From Lachnospiraceae bacterium (GTDB lineage Bacteria > Bacillota > Clostridia > Lachnospirales > Lachnospiraceae): 64,000 bases of DNA. The DNA lies in contig SVEK01000001.1 in the NCBI GenBank assembly GCA_015057405.1, forward strand, positions 1-64,000. The letters are read 5' to 3'. Shown here piece by piece: positions 54,837 through 64,000 of the stretch. The position numbers were made by a program, and so were the translations under genes. The notes below the pieces were generated by a model. It had not been told where the DNA came from. It ran no database searches and was given only the letters and a program-made list of their open reading frames with translations. Numbering within the stretch: position 1 is the stretch's first letter; every line of letters begins with the position of its first letter.

Positions 54837-55952
54837 TTATATTGTTACATAATAATTTGTTCTGATTTGTTTAACTATATGCCTGATTTCAAAATCTAAT
54901 AACACTTCCATAACTTTACAGGCCGGTAAATTTGTCTCTTCAACAATTCTATCTATATGTTTACATTCCAAACCTAGTTTAGAATACACTATTTTTTCTT
55001 CCTTGGCAAGGAAATTATTATTGTCTATAATTTCCTGTTTACATTTATCGGATATTATACCAAGTTCCTCCAACACATCTTTAACATCAGTATATATACC
55101 TGCACCATACTTAATAAGGTTATTACATCCTATACTATCAACGTCATTAAGCCTTCCCGGAACAGCAAAAACATCTCTCCCCTGTTCTAAGGCCATATCT
55201 ATTGTGATTAGCGAACCACTTTTTTCGCCGGCTTCTACAACTATTACAATATCACTCAGGCCTGATATAATTCTGTTCCTCTCGGGAAACAAACCGGGAA
55301 ACGGTTTAGTACCCGGAACATACTCAGATACAAGTACCCCCTTTCTCATAATATTCATATACAATTCAATATTAGAACGGGGATAACATATGTCAACACC
55401 ACATCCAAGCACTCCACATGTATTACCGCCAAAATCGATTACAGCTTTTTGCGCTGCACCATCAATCCCTTTCGCCATTCCACTGACTATGGTTATCCCG
55501 TAAGTTGATAATTCTTTCGCAATATTATATGCAGTTTTATATCCATATTCAGAACAATTTCTTGAACCTATTATAGCTACAGTCGGTTTGTTAAACATCT
55601 CCAACATATTAATATCAGAACATTTAACATAAAGGCAATATGGTTTATCAATGATGTCTTTTAGTTTTACGGGATAATAATCAGACTCAGCATGAATATA
55701 ATTGATTCCTTTTTTTAACATATTGTCATATTCTCTTTTAATTAAATCCATATTCCTTTTGCCTAATATATCTTTTTGAGATTTAGATAAAAAAGACACA
55801 TTATCCAGCACTGATGAAGACATCCGAAATACCCCTTCAGGCGAGCCGGCATAATCAAGCAACTTTGTAATAGTCTTTCTTCCTATACCATCCATACCGG
55901 TTAACCAAAACCAAAACAAATCGTTGTTACAGCACTCATATACCTTCGTCAT
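54837..55952 (-). CDS. dprA: DNA processing protein DprA (Smf)
   Basis: A 371-aa protein with the Rossmann-type DprA core: PTVAIIGSRNCSEYGYKTAY near 127, GMAKGIDGAAQKAVIDFGGN near 160, and SGLSDIVIVVEAGEKSGSLI near 230. A winged-helix C-terminal domain follows. It loads RecA on incoming single-stranded DNA during transformation. The start overlaps the comM stop by 4 nt. Confidence 0.94.
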   Translation of the reverse strand: MTKVYECCNNDLFWFWLTGMDGIGRKTITKLLDYAGSPEGVFRMSSSVLDNVSFLSKSQKDILGKRNMDLIKREYDNMLKKGINYIHAESDYYPVKLKDIIDKPYCLYVKCSDINMLEMFNKPTVAIIGSRNCSEYGYKTAYNIAKELSTYGITIVSGMAKGIDGAAQKAVIDFGGNTCGVLGCGVDICYPRSNIELYMNIMRKGVLVSEYVPGTKPFPGLFPERNRIISGLSDIVIVVEAGEKSGSLITIDMALEQGRDVFAVPGRLNDVDSIGCNNLIKYGAGIYTDVKDVLEELGIISDKCKQEIIDNNNFLAKEEKIVYSKLGLECKHIDRIVEETNLPACKVMEVLLDFEIRHIVKQIRTNYYVTI

Positions 55953-57493
55953 ATAACATTACCCTCCATAACATTATACTTGTTATCAATTGATCGGTAA
56001 AATATTGCTTCTTTTAAATGTTTTCGCAAAATATAATTACTTCCGTCAAGGTCTGCTATTGTTCTGGCAACTTTTAACGTTTTATGATAAGTTCTTGCAG
56101 ACATCCCCAGCTGTTCATATGCCGCACACAAATACTCCTTATCCTCTTCTGATAAATAACACCATTTTTTTATTCCTTCGGAATTGAGCCTTGAATTTCC
56201 TGAAATACTTCTTCCCATATATCTTTTTTGTTGAATCATTACTGCCTTTTCGACCCGACTACGTATGATTTCTGATGATTCGCCCTGTTCACAGTTAAAC
56301 ATATCATAATTAATCTGATTAACATCAACTATTAAATCAATTCTGTCTAAAAATGCATGACTGATCTTACCAAGATATTTTTTAATCTGCAACGGTGTAC
56401 AAGTACATTTTTTCTTATCAGGAAAATATCCGCATGGACATGGATTCATAGCAGCTATAAGAATAAAATCACAAGGATACTGTATGGAAATATTACTTCT
56501 GGTATGAATTATAGAATCATTTTCTAAAGGTTGACGTAACAATTCTATAATATTTCTCGGAAATTCAGTTAATTCATCTAAAAATAAGACACCTTTATGG
56601 GCAAGACTAATCTCACCCGGCATAGGAATATTACCACCACCGACAAGACCTGTTCTAGGAATAGAATGATGCGGAGTCCGAAACGGTCTATTATAAATAT
56701 ATCCGCTGCAATGCTTTAATCCACCATAAACACTATAAATTCCTGACACTTCTATACTTTCATCTTGGGTAAGGAATGGCATAATACCGGGAATTCTCTC
56801 GGCAATCATTGTCTTCCCCGTACCCGGCGGACCTATCATAAGCATATTATGTCCACCTGCTGCAGCTATCTCTGCAGCACGTTTCACCATATATTGTCCT
56901 GCAACATCGCTAAAATCCTTGTCAAAACCATGACAGCTTTTAGGTTCCCATCTTTCTTTCGGAATAACATAATCATCATATTCGCCTGAATTAACAATAC
57001 TTATTACATCACTCAGATTATCTGAACCAATTATTCCAATCCCCTGAACAAGAGCTCCCTCTCTCGAATTATCCTTTGGAACAATGCAGTATTTAAAGCC
57101 TCTCTTTTTTGCAGCAATTACAAGGGGTATTACTCCTTTTACGGAGTTAATGTGACCATCAAGACCAAGTTCACCAACAAATAATATTTTATCAAACATG
57201 GAAGTTTCTACACACCCGATAATTCCAAGAAGTGACATTGCTATTGACAAATCATATGCAGTCCCTTCTTTTCTTATATCCGCCGGAGAAAGATTAAGAA
57301 TAATTCTTTTAGGCGGCAATCTAAATCCCATATTCTTAATAGCACTTCTAACTCTTTCTTTTGCTTCTTTTACTTCTGAACTTAAAAGACCAACAAGATT
57401 AAATACAGGTAACCCGTCATTAATATCAGCTTCAACCTGAATAATAAATGCTTCGACTCCCACAATGGCACCACAATAAGACTTACAAAACAT
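55949..57493 (-). CDS. comM: YifB/ComM family Mg-chelatase-like AAA+ ATPase
   Basis: A 514-aa protein: an N-terminal Lon-protease-like domain (GLLSSEVKEAKERVRSAIKN near 35), Walker A MLMIGPPGTGKTMIAERIPG near 215, Walker B KGVLFLDELTEF, and a C-terminal Mg-chelatase domain. ComM promotes branch migration of recombination intermediates in natural transformation. It starts a unit comM-dprA-topA after the nrdR terminator. GGAGG precedes the ATG. Confidence 0.93.
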   Translation of the reverse strand: MFCKSYCGAIVGVEAFIIQVEADINDGLPVFNLVGLLSSEVKEAKERVRSAIKNMGFRLPPKRIILNLSPADIRKEGTAYDLSIAMSLLGIIGCVETSMFDKILFVGELGLDGHINSVKGVIPLVIAAKKRGFKYCIVPKDNSREGALVQGIGIIGSDNLSDVISIVNSGEYDDYVIPKERWEPKSCHGFDKDFSDVAGQYMVKRAAEIAAAGGHNMLMIGPPGTGKTMIAERIPGIMPFLTQDESIEVSGIYSVYGGLKHCSGYIYNRPFRTPHHSIPRTGLVGGGNIPMPGEISLAHKGVLFLDELTEFPRNIIELLRQPLENDSIIHTRSNISIQYPCDFILIAAMNPCPCGYFPDKKKCTCTPLQIKKYLGKISHAFLDRIDLIVDVNQINYDMFNCEQGESSEIIRSRVEKAVMIQQKRYMGRSISGNSRLNSEGIKKWCYLSEEDKEYLCAAYEQLGMSARTYHKTLKVARTIADLDGSNYILRKHLKEAIFYRSIDNKYNVMEGNVI

Positions 57494-57560
57494 ATAAGTT
57501 CCTCCACATAAGTACCATATCCGTTTTACTTTGAAAAAATAACATAAACTGAATAACTAG

Positions 57561-57591
57561 AAAAAAGACCATCTGATTTACAGATGGTCTT
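57561..57591 (-). terminator. Terminator of nrdR
   Basis: Perfect 11-bp arms (AAGACCATCTG and CAGATGGTCTT), 5-nt loop, followed by UUUUUU in the minus-strand transcript, 25 nt past the nrdR stop. A textbook rho-independent terminator. Confidence 0.85.
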
Positions 57592-57616
57592 ATAATAACA
57601 TATGTATTGCAAAAAA

Positions 57617-58069
57617 TCAACTGTCAAGTATTTTTTTGATTTCTTCCATAAATGTACTTACATCCTTAAATTCTCTATATACCGAAGCAAATCTTACATA
57701 GGCAACAGCATCCAAATCTTTAAGCTTGTCCATAACAATTTCACCGATTTTGTTACTCGGGATTTCTTTCAGTTCAAGATTGAATATAGTATTTTCAATA
57801 CTGTCAACAACCTCATTTATTTTCTCAACAGGAATTGGTCGCTTATGACAAGATTTAAAAACGCCTTTTTCGATTTTTGAACGGTCATATGACTCTCTGG
57901 TCATATCTTTTTTTACAATTACCAGAGGTATCGCTTCAACCTTTTCATAAGTAGTAAAACGTTTATTACAGATTTCACACTGGCGTCTTCTTCTGATTGA
58001 ACTATTATCATCTACAGGACGTGAATCAATTACTTTGGTCCCTTCCTGCCCACAAAACGGACACTTCAT
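57617..58069 (-). CDS. nrdR: Ribonucleotide reductase repressor NrdR
   Basis: A 150-aa protein with an N-terminal zinc ribbon MKCPFCGQEGTKVIDSRPVD then RRRRQCEICNKRFTTYE, and an ATP-cone domain (VIVKKDMTRESYDRSKIEKG). It represses nrd operons when bound to dATP. The ATG at 58069 follows a GGAGATG; the ORF can be extended to 58087, but NrdR proteins always begin MxCPFC. It starts 5 nt after the ymxH stop. Confidence 0.96.
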   Translation of the reverse strand: MKCPFCGQEGTKVIDSRPVDDNSSIRRRRQCEICNKRFTTYEKVEAIPLVIVKKDMTRESYDRSKIEKGVFKSCHKRPIPVEKINEVVDSIENTIFNLELKEIPSNKIGEIVMDKLKDLDAVAYVRFASVYREFKDVSTFMEEIKKILDS

Positions 58070-58073
58070 TGTA

Positions 58074-58337
58074 TCATCTCCATTCACATTTTTTTACACA
58101 TTTTGCAATCTCTATATCAACGAGGATTACATCTTCGCCAATTTTCTTAACACATTTCGAAGGAATCACATATTCTTCTTCTCTTCCAAACATACCAAAC
58201 ATCTTACATGGTCCCGGTATTATAACTGCCGTAACACATCCGTTACACAAATCAAATTCAATATCACACACATTGCCCAGACATTGACCGTCACATATAT
58301 TAACAACCTCTTTTTCTTTTAACTCACACAGTCGCAT
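58074..58337 (-). CDS. YlmC/YmxH family PRC-barrel protein
   Basis: An 87-aa protein with the YlmC/YmxH pattern MRLCELKEKEVVNICDGQCL then GNVCDIEFDLCNGCVTAVII and PGPCKMFGMFGREEEYVIPS. Nine Cys residues, more than typical, may bind metal. Family members lie near sigG and sporulation genes in Firmicutes and are linked to sporulation, with no known biochemistry. It is between sigG and nrdR. Confidence 0.85.
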   Translation of the reverse strand: MRLCELKEKEVVNICDGQCLGNVCDIEFDLCNGCVTAVIIPGPCKMFGMFGREEEYVIPSKCVKKIGEDVILVDIEIAKCVKKCEWR

Positions 58338-58422
58338 TATTATCCCTCACTTCATATATTATACGGCAACAATGACTCACTATAATATATTCTGTAAGCT
58401 ACGAAATGTTACTATTATTGTC

Positions 58423-59205
58423 CTATGCATGGTCAAGATAATTCTTCATATTTTTAAGGGCATTCTTTTCAAGGCGAGAAACCTGAGCCTGAGAAATATT
58501 AATCTCATTTGCTACTTCCATCTGTGTTTTTCCTTGAAAATATCTTAATTTTACAATGTTCTTTTCCCGTTCCCCAAGTCGCGACAACGCTTCCTTTACT
58601 GCAATTTCTTCTATCCATGCTTCTTCCTTATTCTTTTTATCACTAATCTGATCCATAATATAAAGTGTATCACCACCTTCGGAATACACCGGTTCATATA
58701 GGGACACAGGACTTTGAATTGCATCAAGGGCATATATTACTTCTTCAGGAGATAAATCTATCTCCTTTGCTATTTCTTCGATTGTAGGTTCTTTGTCCAA
58801 TTTTTTTCGTAAGTTCTCCTTGGCATAAACCGCTTTATAGGCTATATCCCTAATTGAACGACTTACTCTTATGCTGTTATTATCTCTTAAAAATCTTCTT
58901 ATTTCACCTATAATCATTGGAACTGCATAAGTTGAAAACTTTACATTCTGAGTTACATCAAAATTATCAATAGCTTTCATAAGTCCGATACAACCAATCT
59001 GAAACAAATCATCAACATCTTCGGAACTGTTAGAAAATCGTTGTATAATACTTAACACCAACCTAAGATTACCTTTAATATATTTTTCTCGGGCCTCTAA
59101 ATCTCCCGAATTAATCTTTTCGAATAATTCTGTTTTCTCCTCATTATTTAAAATGGGAAGTTTAGATGTATTAACTCCGCATATTTCAACTTTATACTGT
59201 GCCAT
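58423..59205 (-). CDS. sigG: Sporulation sigma factor SigG
   Basis: A 260-aa sigma factor. The N-terminal YKVEICGVNTSKLPILNNEE is the hallmark of SigG; region 2 has DVDDLFQIGCIGLMKAIDNF and KFSTYAVPMIIGEIRRFLRD, and region 4 has KTQMEVANEINISQAQVSRL. It directs late forespore genes. GGAGGATG precedes the ATG. A 7-bp inverted repeat (CTAATGT/ACATTAG, 59217-59235) touches the ribosome-binding site. Confidence 0.95.
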   Translation of the reverse strand: MAQYKVEICGVNTSKLPILNNEEKTELFEKINSGDLEAREKYIKGNLRLVLSIIQRFSNSSEDVDDLFQIGCIGLMKAIDNFDVTQNVKFSTYAVPMIIGEIRRFLRDNNSIRVSRSIRDIAYKAVYAKENLRKKLDKEPTIEEIAKEIDLSPEEVIYALDAIQSPVSLYEPVYSEGGDTLYIMDQISDKKNKEEAWIEEIAVKEALSRLGEREKNIVKLRYFQGKTQMEVANEINISQAQVSRLEKNALKNMKNYLDHA

Positions 59206-59216
59206 TGTACATCCTC

Positions 59217-59235
59217 CTAATGTTAGTTACATTAG
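59217..59235 (-). promoter_or_regulatory. Inverted repeat adjoining the sigG ribosome-binding site
   Basis: Perfect 7-bp arms CTAATGT and ACATTAG with a 5-nt spacer; the right arm in the transcript runs into AGGAGG. It could modestly limit ribosome access or be an operator. Confidence 0.4.
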
Positions 59236-59273
59236 AAATGATGTACAAAAGCAACAATAATTATACTATGATT

Positions 59274-61304
59274 TTAATAAATTGTTCTGCCTTTTTCATC
59301 AGCAATTCCTGACATACGCAAATAATAAGTATTAACTCTGTCTCTCCAATCAATCGCACTTTCAAGTTGGATATTAAGTCTGTCAGCAACTCTATTAAAT
59401 ACATTCGGATCAATCTTTTCCTTAATACTGTTCCATGTATTTATCATAGTTTCAACTTCTTCGACACCCTTAAAGTGAGTATCATATATGTGCTGAATAA
59501 TAGTCTTTCCGCTGCTTAATTTATATGTATAATCCATATGATGGAAGAATAACAACAATTCTTCAGGGGTTGTTTCAGGTCTTTCATACAACGAACTCCA
59601 TGGTTCATTATATTGACCTGCATATCCGGTTCCTGTTGCAACACTTCTGTCAATACCAAGCCCTTTACAATCTGATCTATGATATGTTCCCCATCTGTCA
59701 TACTCATATCCATCTACATTAGGACCATAATGCCCTGCCGGATTAACCATCCATCCTATACCCAGCGGTGAAGAATAATTCTCGTATGTATGCCACGACG
59801 TTCCAATCATACTGTAAATTGCATCATTTATTTCAATATCGTTACCAAATGTAGCTCTAATCCATTCTCGGCCAATCTCCTCTGCAGACAGTTCAGTATC
59901 AAAACACATTCTGCCATAACCGTAAAGGTTCACAGCTGCCATATCATGACCGGTCCAGTTTGCATCATTACCGGTATTAGTAACCGCAGCAAGTCCACAT
60001 AAAGTATTACCATATGCTTTACCGGAAACAATATCTTTAACCAGTCCATTTTCTGATGCATATGTATTAAACTCAAGTATCTCCTTCCACATCGGAACAA
60101 GATAACATATATGTCTTTGCTGACCGGTATATTCCTGTGCAATCTGAACTTCAAGGAACATATTAGTTTTCTTTAAGCCCCCGAATAGAGGAGAAACAGG
60201 TTCTCTAATCTGGAAATCCATAGGACCATTTTTAATCTGGAGAACAACATTATCATCAAATTCTCCGTCAAGTCCTATAAAATTATCATATGCAGCCCTT
60301 GCTCTGTCTGTCTTATGGTCACGCCAATCCTGTCTGCAGTTATAAACAAAACATCTCCATACAACATTGCCTCCGTACGGGGCAATCTGTCTTGCAAGCA
60401 TGTTAGCACCATCAGCATGTGTTCTTCCGTATGTAAACGGACCCGGTCTTCCTTCAGAATCCGCTTTAACAAGGTATCCGCCAAAATTAGGAATAACATC
60501 ATATATATGTTTTGAAGTTTTTTCCCACCATTTAATTACTCTTTCATCAAGCGGATCGGACACATCAACATCACCCATTTCTACAGGTGCCGCATAGTTT
60601 ACACTAAGATATAATTTAATACCATAGGATGCAAAAATATCATTAATCCTCTTGACTTCATATAAATATTTATCTGTAATTAACAAAGTTTCTGTCTGAT
60701 GTACATTAACGTTATTAATAGCAATTGCATTAATACCGATTGAAGCCATCATCCTTGCATAAAATACCGTCCTGTCATCAATAATTATTCTGTAATTTTC
60801 GTAAAAGAATGAATTACCTGAATAACCACGTTCTATATCACCATACATATTATCCCAATGATCAATCATTCTAAACGGCATCTTTGGAGATTCTGCTATT
60901 TTCATTTTATCAGGAGTTATACCTTTTTGTAACTGTCTGATAAATGCAAACACACCGTAAAGAATCCCCCTGTCGGTATCGGCAGCAATTACTAACAGAG
61001 ACTTATCAGTTTTATAGTATATTGCATATCCTTCATCACCCGGACAAAAATCATCATAATATTCGGCATCTTCTTTATCATATTTTTTAAGAACAATTCC
61101 CTCAGATGGTACACACGGAGCACAAATACACATTCCCGGTGTATTACCACCAATAATTTCAGGAATAGCTACTCTTAATTCTTTTACTGCGTTTTCGATA
61201 CATTTTCCATCAAGGTTAGTAAATATACAACTAAGCTTATCTTTCCAACCTGACACTTCACTAACTAACGAATAATTAAGCCAGCATTTTTCAAACTTTG
61301 TCAT
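59274..61304 (-). CDS. Alpha-glucuronidase, GH67
   Basis: A 676-aa enzyme of normal GH67 length. The motif VKADSEGRPGPF (Glu 284, expected general acid), IGLDGEFDDNVVLQIKNGPM (Asp 346) and DFQIREPVSPLFGG (Glu 368) are the catalytic features of the family. No signal peptide, so it acts inside the cell, removing 4-O-methylglucuronic acid from imported aldouronic oligosaccharides. TTGGAGATG serves the ATG at 61304; the longer GTG start at 61346 does not have a site. It is 45 nt after the GH3 gene. Confidence 0.95.
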   Translation of the reverse strand: MTKFEKCWLNYSLVSEVSGWKDKLSCIFTNLDGKCIENAVKELRVAIPEIIGGNTPGMCICAPCVPSEGIVLKKYDKEDAEYYDDFCPGDEGYAIYYKTDKSLLVIAADTDRGILYGVFAFIRQLQKGITPDKMKIAESPKMPFRMIDHWDNMYGDIERGYSGNSFFYENYRIIIDDRTVFYARMMASIGINAIAINNVNVHQTETLLITDKYLYEVKRINDIFASYGIKLYLSVNYAAPVEMGDVDVSDPLDERVIKWWEKTSKHIYDVIPNFGGYLVKADSEGRPGPFTYGRTHADGANMLARQIAPYGGNVVWRCFVYNCRQDWRDHKTDRARAAYDNFIGLDGEFDDNVVLQIKNGPMDFQIREPVSPLFGGLKKTNMFLEVQIAQEYTGQQRHICYLVPMWKEILEFNTYASENGLVKDIVSGKAYGNTLCGLAAVTNTGNDANWTGHDMAAVNLYGYGRMCFDTELSAEEIGREWIRATFGNDIEINDAIYSMIGTSWHTYENYSSPLGIGWMVNPAGHYGPNVDGYEYDRWGTYHRSDCKGLGIDRSVATGTGYAGQYNEPWSSLYERPETTPEELLLFFHHMDYTYKLSSGKTIIQHIYDTHFKGVEEVETMINTWNSIKEKIDPNVFNRVADRLNIQLESAIDWRDRVNTYYLRMSGIADEKGRTIY

Positions 61305-61349
61305 GTTCACATCTCCAATCGTATTAAGATATCTAATACTACTCACAAA

Positions 61350-63515
61350 TTATTCCATTATAACAGCATCATCACCATTATAAGATACTTCAAATTTTAC
61401 AGGCGTTTTACCCGTAAGACTTATACTTCTTGAATCAGGCTGACAAGTACCTACAAACACTTCAAATGTTCCGTTATATAATACCTTTACTCCATCATCA
61501 CAATATATTCCAAAGTCTTCAGGCTTAAGTTCAATGTTAACCTGCTTACTCTCGCCCTTATTAAGAGAAACTTTCTTAAGCCCTTTAAGTTGCCAATTAG
61601 GAGCATCATCTTTATTAACTCTAACGTAAACCTGAACTGTTTCCGCTCCATCATATGTTCCGACATTGGAAACAACTGCACTAACATTAATACCTTTTTC
61701 ATGCGAAATACTATAAGCATCAACCGAAACATCAGATATATTATATTCAGAATAACTAAGACCATATCCAAACGGATATAATGCTTCATTTTTCATATAT
61801 CTGTAGGTTCTGCCTTTCATAGAATAATCTTTGAAATCAGGCAGTTCCTCTGAGGAATTATAAAATGTAACAGGAAGCTTTCCTTCAGGATTAACATCAC
61901 CAAACAACATTCTTGCAATGGCTCTTCCACCCTGAGCACCCGGATACCATCCTTGAACGATTGCAGGAATATGTTCATCAGCCCATTTTACTGCAAGAGC
62001 ACTTCCGGAAAGTAAAACAAGAATTACCGGTTTTCCGCTTTCATATATTGCCTTAAGAACATCAAGCTGAACACCAGGAAGTTCAAGGTTAGGTTTATCT
62101 CCACTTGCAAATTCATTACCCTGATCTCCTTCTTCACCTTCAAGACTAGGATCAAGTCCAAAACATGCTATAACAACATCAGATGCGTCTGCTACAGCTT
62201 TCGCTTCAGAAAGTCTGTCATTGTCATTGGTAGCAAGACCTGATATCTTTTTCCTACAAATATGACAACCTTCAGAGTACATAACTCTGACGTCATCTCC
62301 AAGATATTCTCTGATACCATCAAGTATTGTCACATACTCGGATGCAGTTCCTTCATAATTACCAACAAGTGAACGCCTGTTATCAGCATTAGGTCCGATA
62401 ACTCCGATTGTATTAATTTTAGTTTTATCAAGTGGGAGAATGTTATTATCATTTTTCAAGAGACATAACACTTTCTCTGCGGCTCTTAAATTAAGTACTC
62501 TGTGTTCATTACAATCAACAACTTCGTATGGAATATCATTGAACGGTACATGTTCAGGCTTATCAAACAGACCTAATTTCATACGTGTTGCAAATAATCT
62601 GGCAACTGACTGTTCGATTGTTTCTTCCGTAATAAGTCCCTGCTCTTTTGCCTGAATTAAATTACCATTAATATTACCGCAATTAAGGTCACATCCATTG
62701 TTCATTGCAAGAGCAACAGATTCAGCCGGACCGGATGTTACCATATGAAATTCATGAAAATCTTTTATTGCCCAGCAATCGGAAGTAACATGGCCTTCAA
62801 ATCCCCATTCTTCACGTAAAATGTCATTAAGAAGAGTTTTACTTCCACAACACGGCTCACCATTGGTTCTGTTATATGCTCCCATAACAACTTCTACATC
62901 CGCTTCTTTTACACAAGCCTTAAATGCAGGCAGATATGTTTCTCTCATATCCTTCGCGGAAGCAACTGCATCAAAACTATGTCGCTCATCTTCCGGTCCT
63001 GAATGTACAGCAAAATGCTTAGCACAAGCAGCAGCCTTCAAATATCTTTCATCGTGTCCCTGAATACCATTTATAAACCTAACTCCAAGTCTCGAAGTAA
63101 GATACGGGTCTTCGCCAAAAGTTTCATGTCCTCTTCCCCATCTCGGATCTCTAAAAATATTTACATTTGGCGACCAGAATGTGAGTCCTTTATAAATATC
63201 TGTATCACCATATTTTTGTTGAACATTAAATTTAGCTCTTCCTTCTGTAGAAATACAATCTGCAATCTCTTCCATAAAATCTTCATCAAAAGCAGCTGCA
63301 AGTCCTATAGCCTGAGGAAATACAGTGGCAACGCCGGCTCTTGCAACACCATGAAGTGCTTCATTCCAATAGTTATAGCTTCGAATCCCAAGTCTGTCAA
63401 TTGCAGGGGCAGCATGCAGTGTCTGATATACTTTTTCCTCTAAAGTAAGTCTGCTCGCAAGATCCTTTGCTCTTTCTTCAAACGAAAGAGATTCATCCAA
63501 ATACTTTTCCATCAT
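61350..63515 (-). CDS. GH3 beta-xylosidase-type glycosidase
   Basis: A 721-aa GH3 enzyme with three domains: TIM barrel with nucleophile Asp 246 in GHVTSDCWAIKDF and the KH pair CAKHF at 166-167; alpha/beta sandwich (VIACFGLDPSLEGEEGDQGN near 460); and fibronectin-III-like end (about 640-715). The YNYWNEALHGVARAG motif is the one of xylan beta-xylosidases. No signal peptide, so intracellular. Two adjacent ATGs; the second (63512) is slightly better spaced from GGGAGG. Confidence 0.92.
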   Translation of the reverse strand: MMEKYLDESLSFEERAKDLASRLTLEEKVYQTLHAAPAIDRLGIRSYNYWNEALHGVARAGVATVFPQAIGLAAAFDEDFMEEIADCISTEGRAKFNVQQKYGDTDIYKGLTFWSPNVNIFRDPRWGRGHETFGEDPYLTSRLGVRFINGIQGHDERYLKAAACAKHFAVHSGPEDERHSFDAVASAKDMRETYLPAFKACVKEADVEVVMGAYNRTNGEPCCGSKTLLNDILREEWGFEGHVTSDCWAIKDFHEFHMVTSGPAESVALAMNNGCDLNCGNINGNLIQAKEQGLITEETIEQSVARLFATRMKLGLFDKPEHVPFNDIPYEVVDCNEHRVLNLRAAEKVLCLLKNDNNILPLDKTKINTIGVIGPNADNRRSLVGNYEGTASEYVTILDGIREYLGDDVRVMYSEGCHICRKKISGLATNDNDRLSEAKAVADASDVVIACFGLDPSLEGEEGDQGNEFASGDKPNLELPGVQLDVLKAIYESGKPVILVLLSGSALAVKWADEHIPAIVQGWYPGAQGGRAIARMLFGDVNPEGKLPVTFYNSSEELPDFKDYSMKGRTYRYMKNEALYPFGYGLSYSEYNISDVSVDAYSISHEKGINVSAVVSNVGTYDGAETVQVYVRVNKDDAPNWQLKGLKKVSLNKGESKQVNIELKPEDFGIYCDDGVKVLYNGTFEVFVGTCQPDSRSISLTGKTPVKFEVSYNGDDAVIME

Positions 63516-63553
63516 AATCCTCCCATAAATTACATTACATTTGCATTAATTAC

Positions 63554-64000
63554 TTAGAAATCCATTATTCTGTAGTAAGAATCCTTAGGTTTACCATTTT
63601 CATCAAATAACAATGGCCAGTTCTTACGTCCTCTAACCGGGAAATCATCCAGCCATGTATAGCTATCAGCAACTCCCCACAATGTAACACTATCAATATA
63701 ATCCTTATATTCTCTAAATAATGCAAAATAGTCACCATACATTTTTGCATGTTTTTCTTCAAGTTCTTTTGATGGTTTATCCATACAACCTTTATCTTCA
63801 AACTTATAATATGACAAGTCCATTTCCGTAATCTGAATACGTAATCCTAGTGAAATATATAACTCAATAGTCTCTCTTACAAGATCAATTGAAGGATAAT
63901 ACAGATTAACATGACACTGCATACCGACAGCATCAATAAGTTTCTCATCCGAATTAACTTCTTTAATCAAACGAATGATTTTTTCCCTTTTATCAGGGAT
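63554..64000 (-). CDS. GH10 endo-xylanase, C-terminal part (cut by window edge)
   Basis: The frame is open to the window end, giving the last 148 residues of a GH10 enzyme. DAVGMQCHVNLYYPSIDLVR, then LRIQITEMDLSYY with the nucleophile Glu, VTLWGVADSYTWL and PLLFDENGKPKDSYYRIMDF are standard GH10 barrel strands 6-8. It cuts xylan or xylo-oligosaccharides. A signal peptide, if any, is outside the window. It is 38 nt upstream of the GH3 gene, so the order is xylanase, xylosidase, glucuronidase. Confidence 0.93.
   Translation of the reverse strand: MPDKREKIIRLIKEVNSDEKLIDAVGMQCHVNLYYPSIDLVRETIELYISLGLRIQITEMDLSYYKFEDKGCMDKPSKELEEKHAKMYGDYFALFREYKDYIDSVTLWGVADSYTWLDDFPVRGRKNWPLLFDENGKPKDSYYRIMDF

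Overview
The window comes from a low-GC, motile, endospore-lineage Firmicute, most likely a xylan-degrading Lachnospiraceae bacterium of the Butyrivibrio/Roseburia type. This rests on CodY, sporulation sigma factor G, a Bacillus/Clostridium-type fla/che operon with FliY, CheC and CheD, and a GH10-GH3-GH67 xylan cluster. I cannot name the species. Almost everything is on the minus strand; only one two-gene unit (1463-4067) is on the plus strand. I saw no tRNA, rRNA, IS element, phage gene or CRISPR array.

Layout from left to right: a partial histidyl-tRNA synthetase gene and degV; a plus-strand pair made of a UbiA-type prenyl-phosphate transferase and a GT-C-like membrane glycosyltransferase; rpsB-tsf; a small acidic membrane protein; a monosaccharide ABC transporter (binding lipoprotein, ATPase, permease); a sugar-sensing module (membrane-anchored binding protein, YesM/LytS histidine kinase, YesN-type regulator, extra binding lipoprotein); and then, from about 16.4 to 52.7 kb, one long fla/che supercluster read right to left. 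Its transcription order is codY, flgBC, fliEFGHIJ, motE, fliK, flgD, a TIGR02530 gene, flgE, swrD/flbD, motAB, fliLMY, cheY, fliOPQR, flhBAFG, a PilZ protein, cheBAWCD, a small membrane gene, sigD, fapA, a small hypothetical gene, a DUF6115/SwrB-like gene and an MltG-like gene. Upstream of codY lie topA, dprA and comM, then nrdR, ymxH/ylmC and sigG. The right edge holds a xylan-saccharification operon: GH10 xylanase (cut by the edge), GH3 beta-xylosidase and GH67 alpha-glucuronidase.

The overall order dprA-topA-codY-fla/che-sigD-(swrB-like)-rpsB-tsf is that of Bacillus subtilis. The striking difference is a roughly 9.5 kb sugar sensing and uptake block lodged between the end of fla/che and rpsB. 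Its first gene starts only 9 nt after the last fla/che-linked gene, with no visible terminator between them, so motility transcription may run into sugar sensing. The block resembles the XylFII-LytS-YesN / XylFGH D-xylose system known from Clostridium beijerinckii, which fits the xylan genes at the other end of the window.

Regulatory signals that can be read directly include a SigD-type promoter just upstream of fliK, a sigma-A-type promoter in front of codY, a hairpin between codY and flgB, an intercistronic terminator between the sugar-binding protein and its ATPase, and a perfect 13-bp inverted repeat just upstream of the transporter promoter. Two gene-free gaps exceed 300 bp (6596-6937 and 39698-40156); both hold promoter-like sequences and repeats or hairpins.
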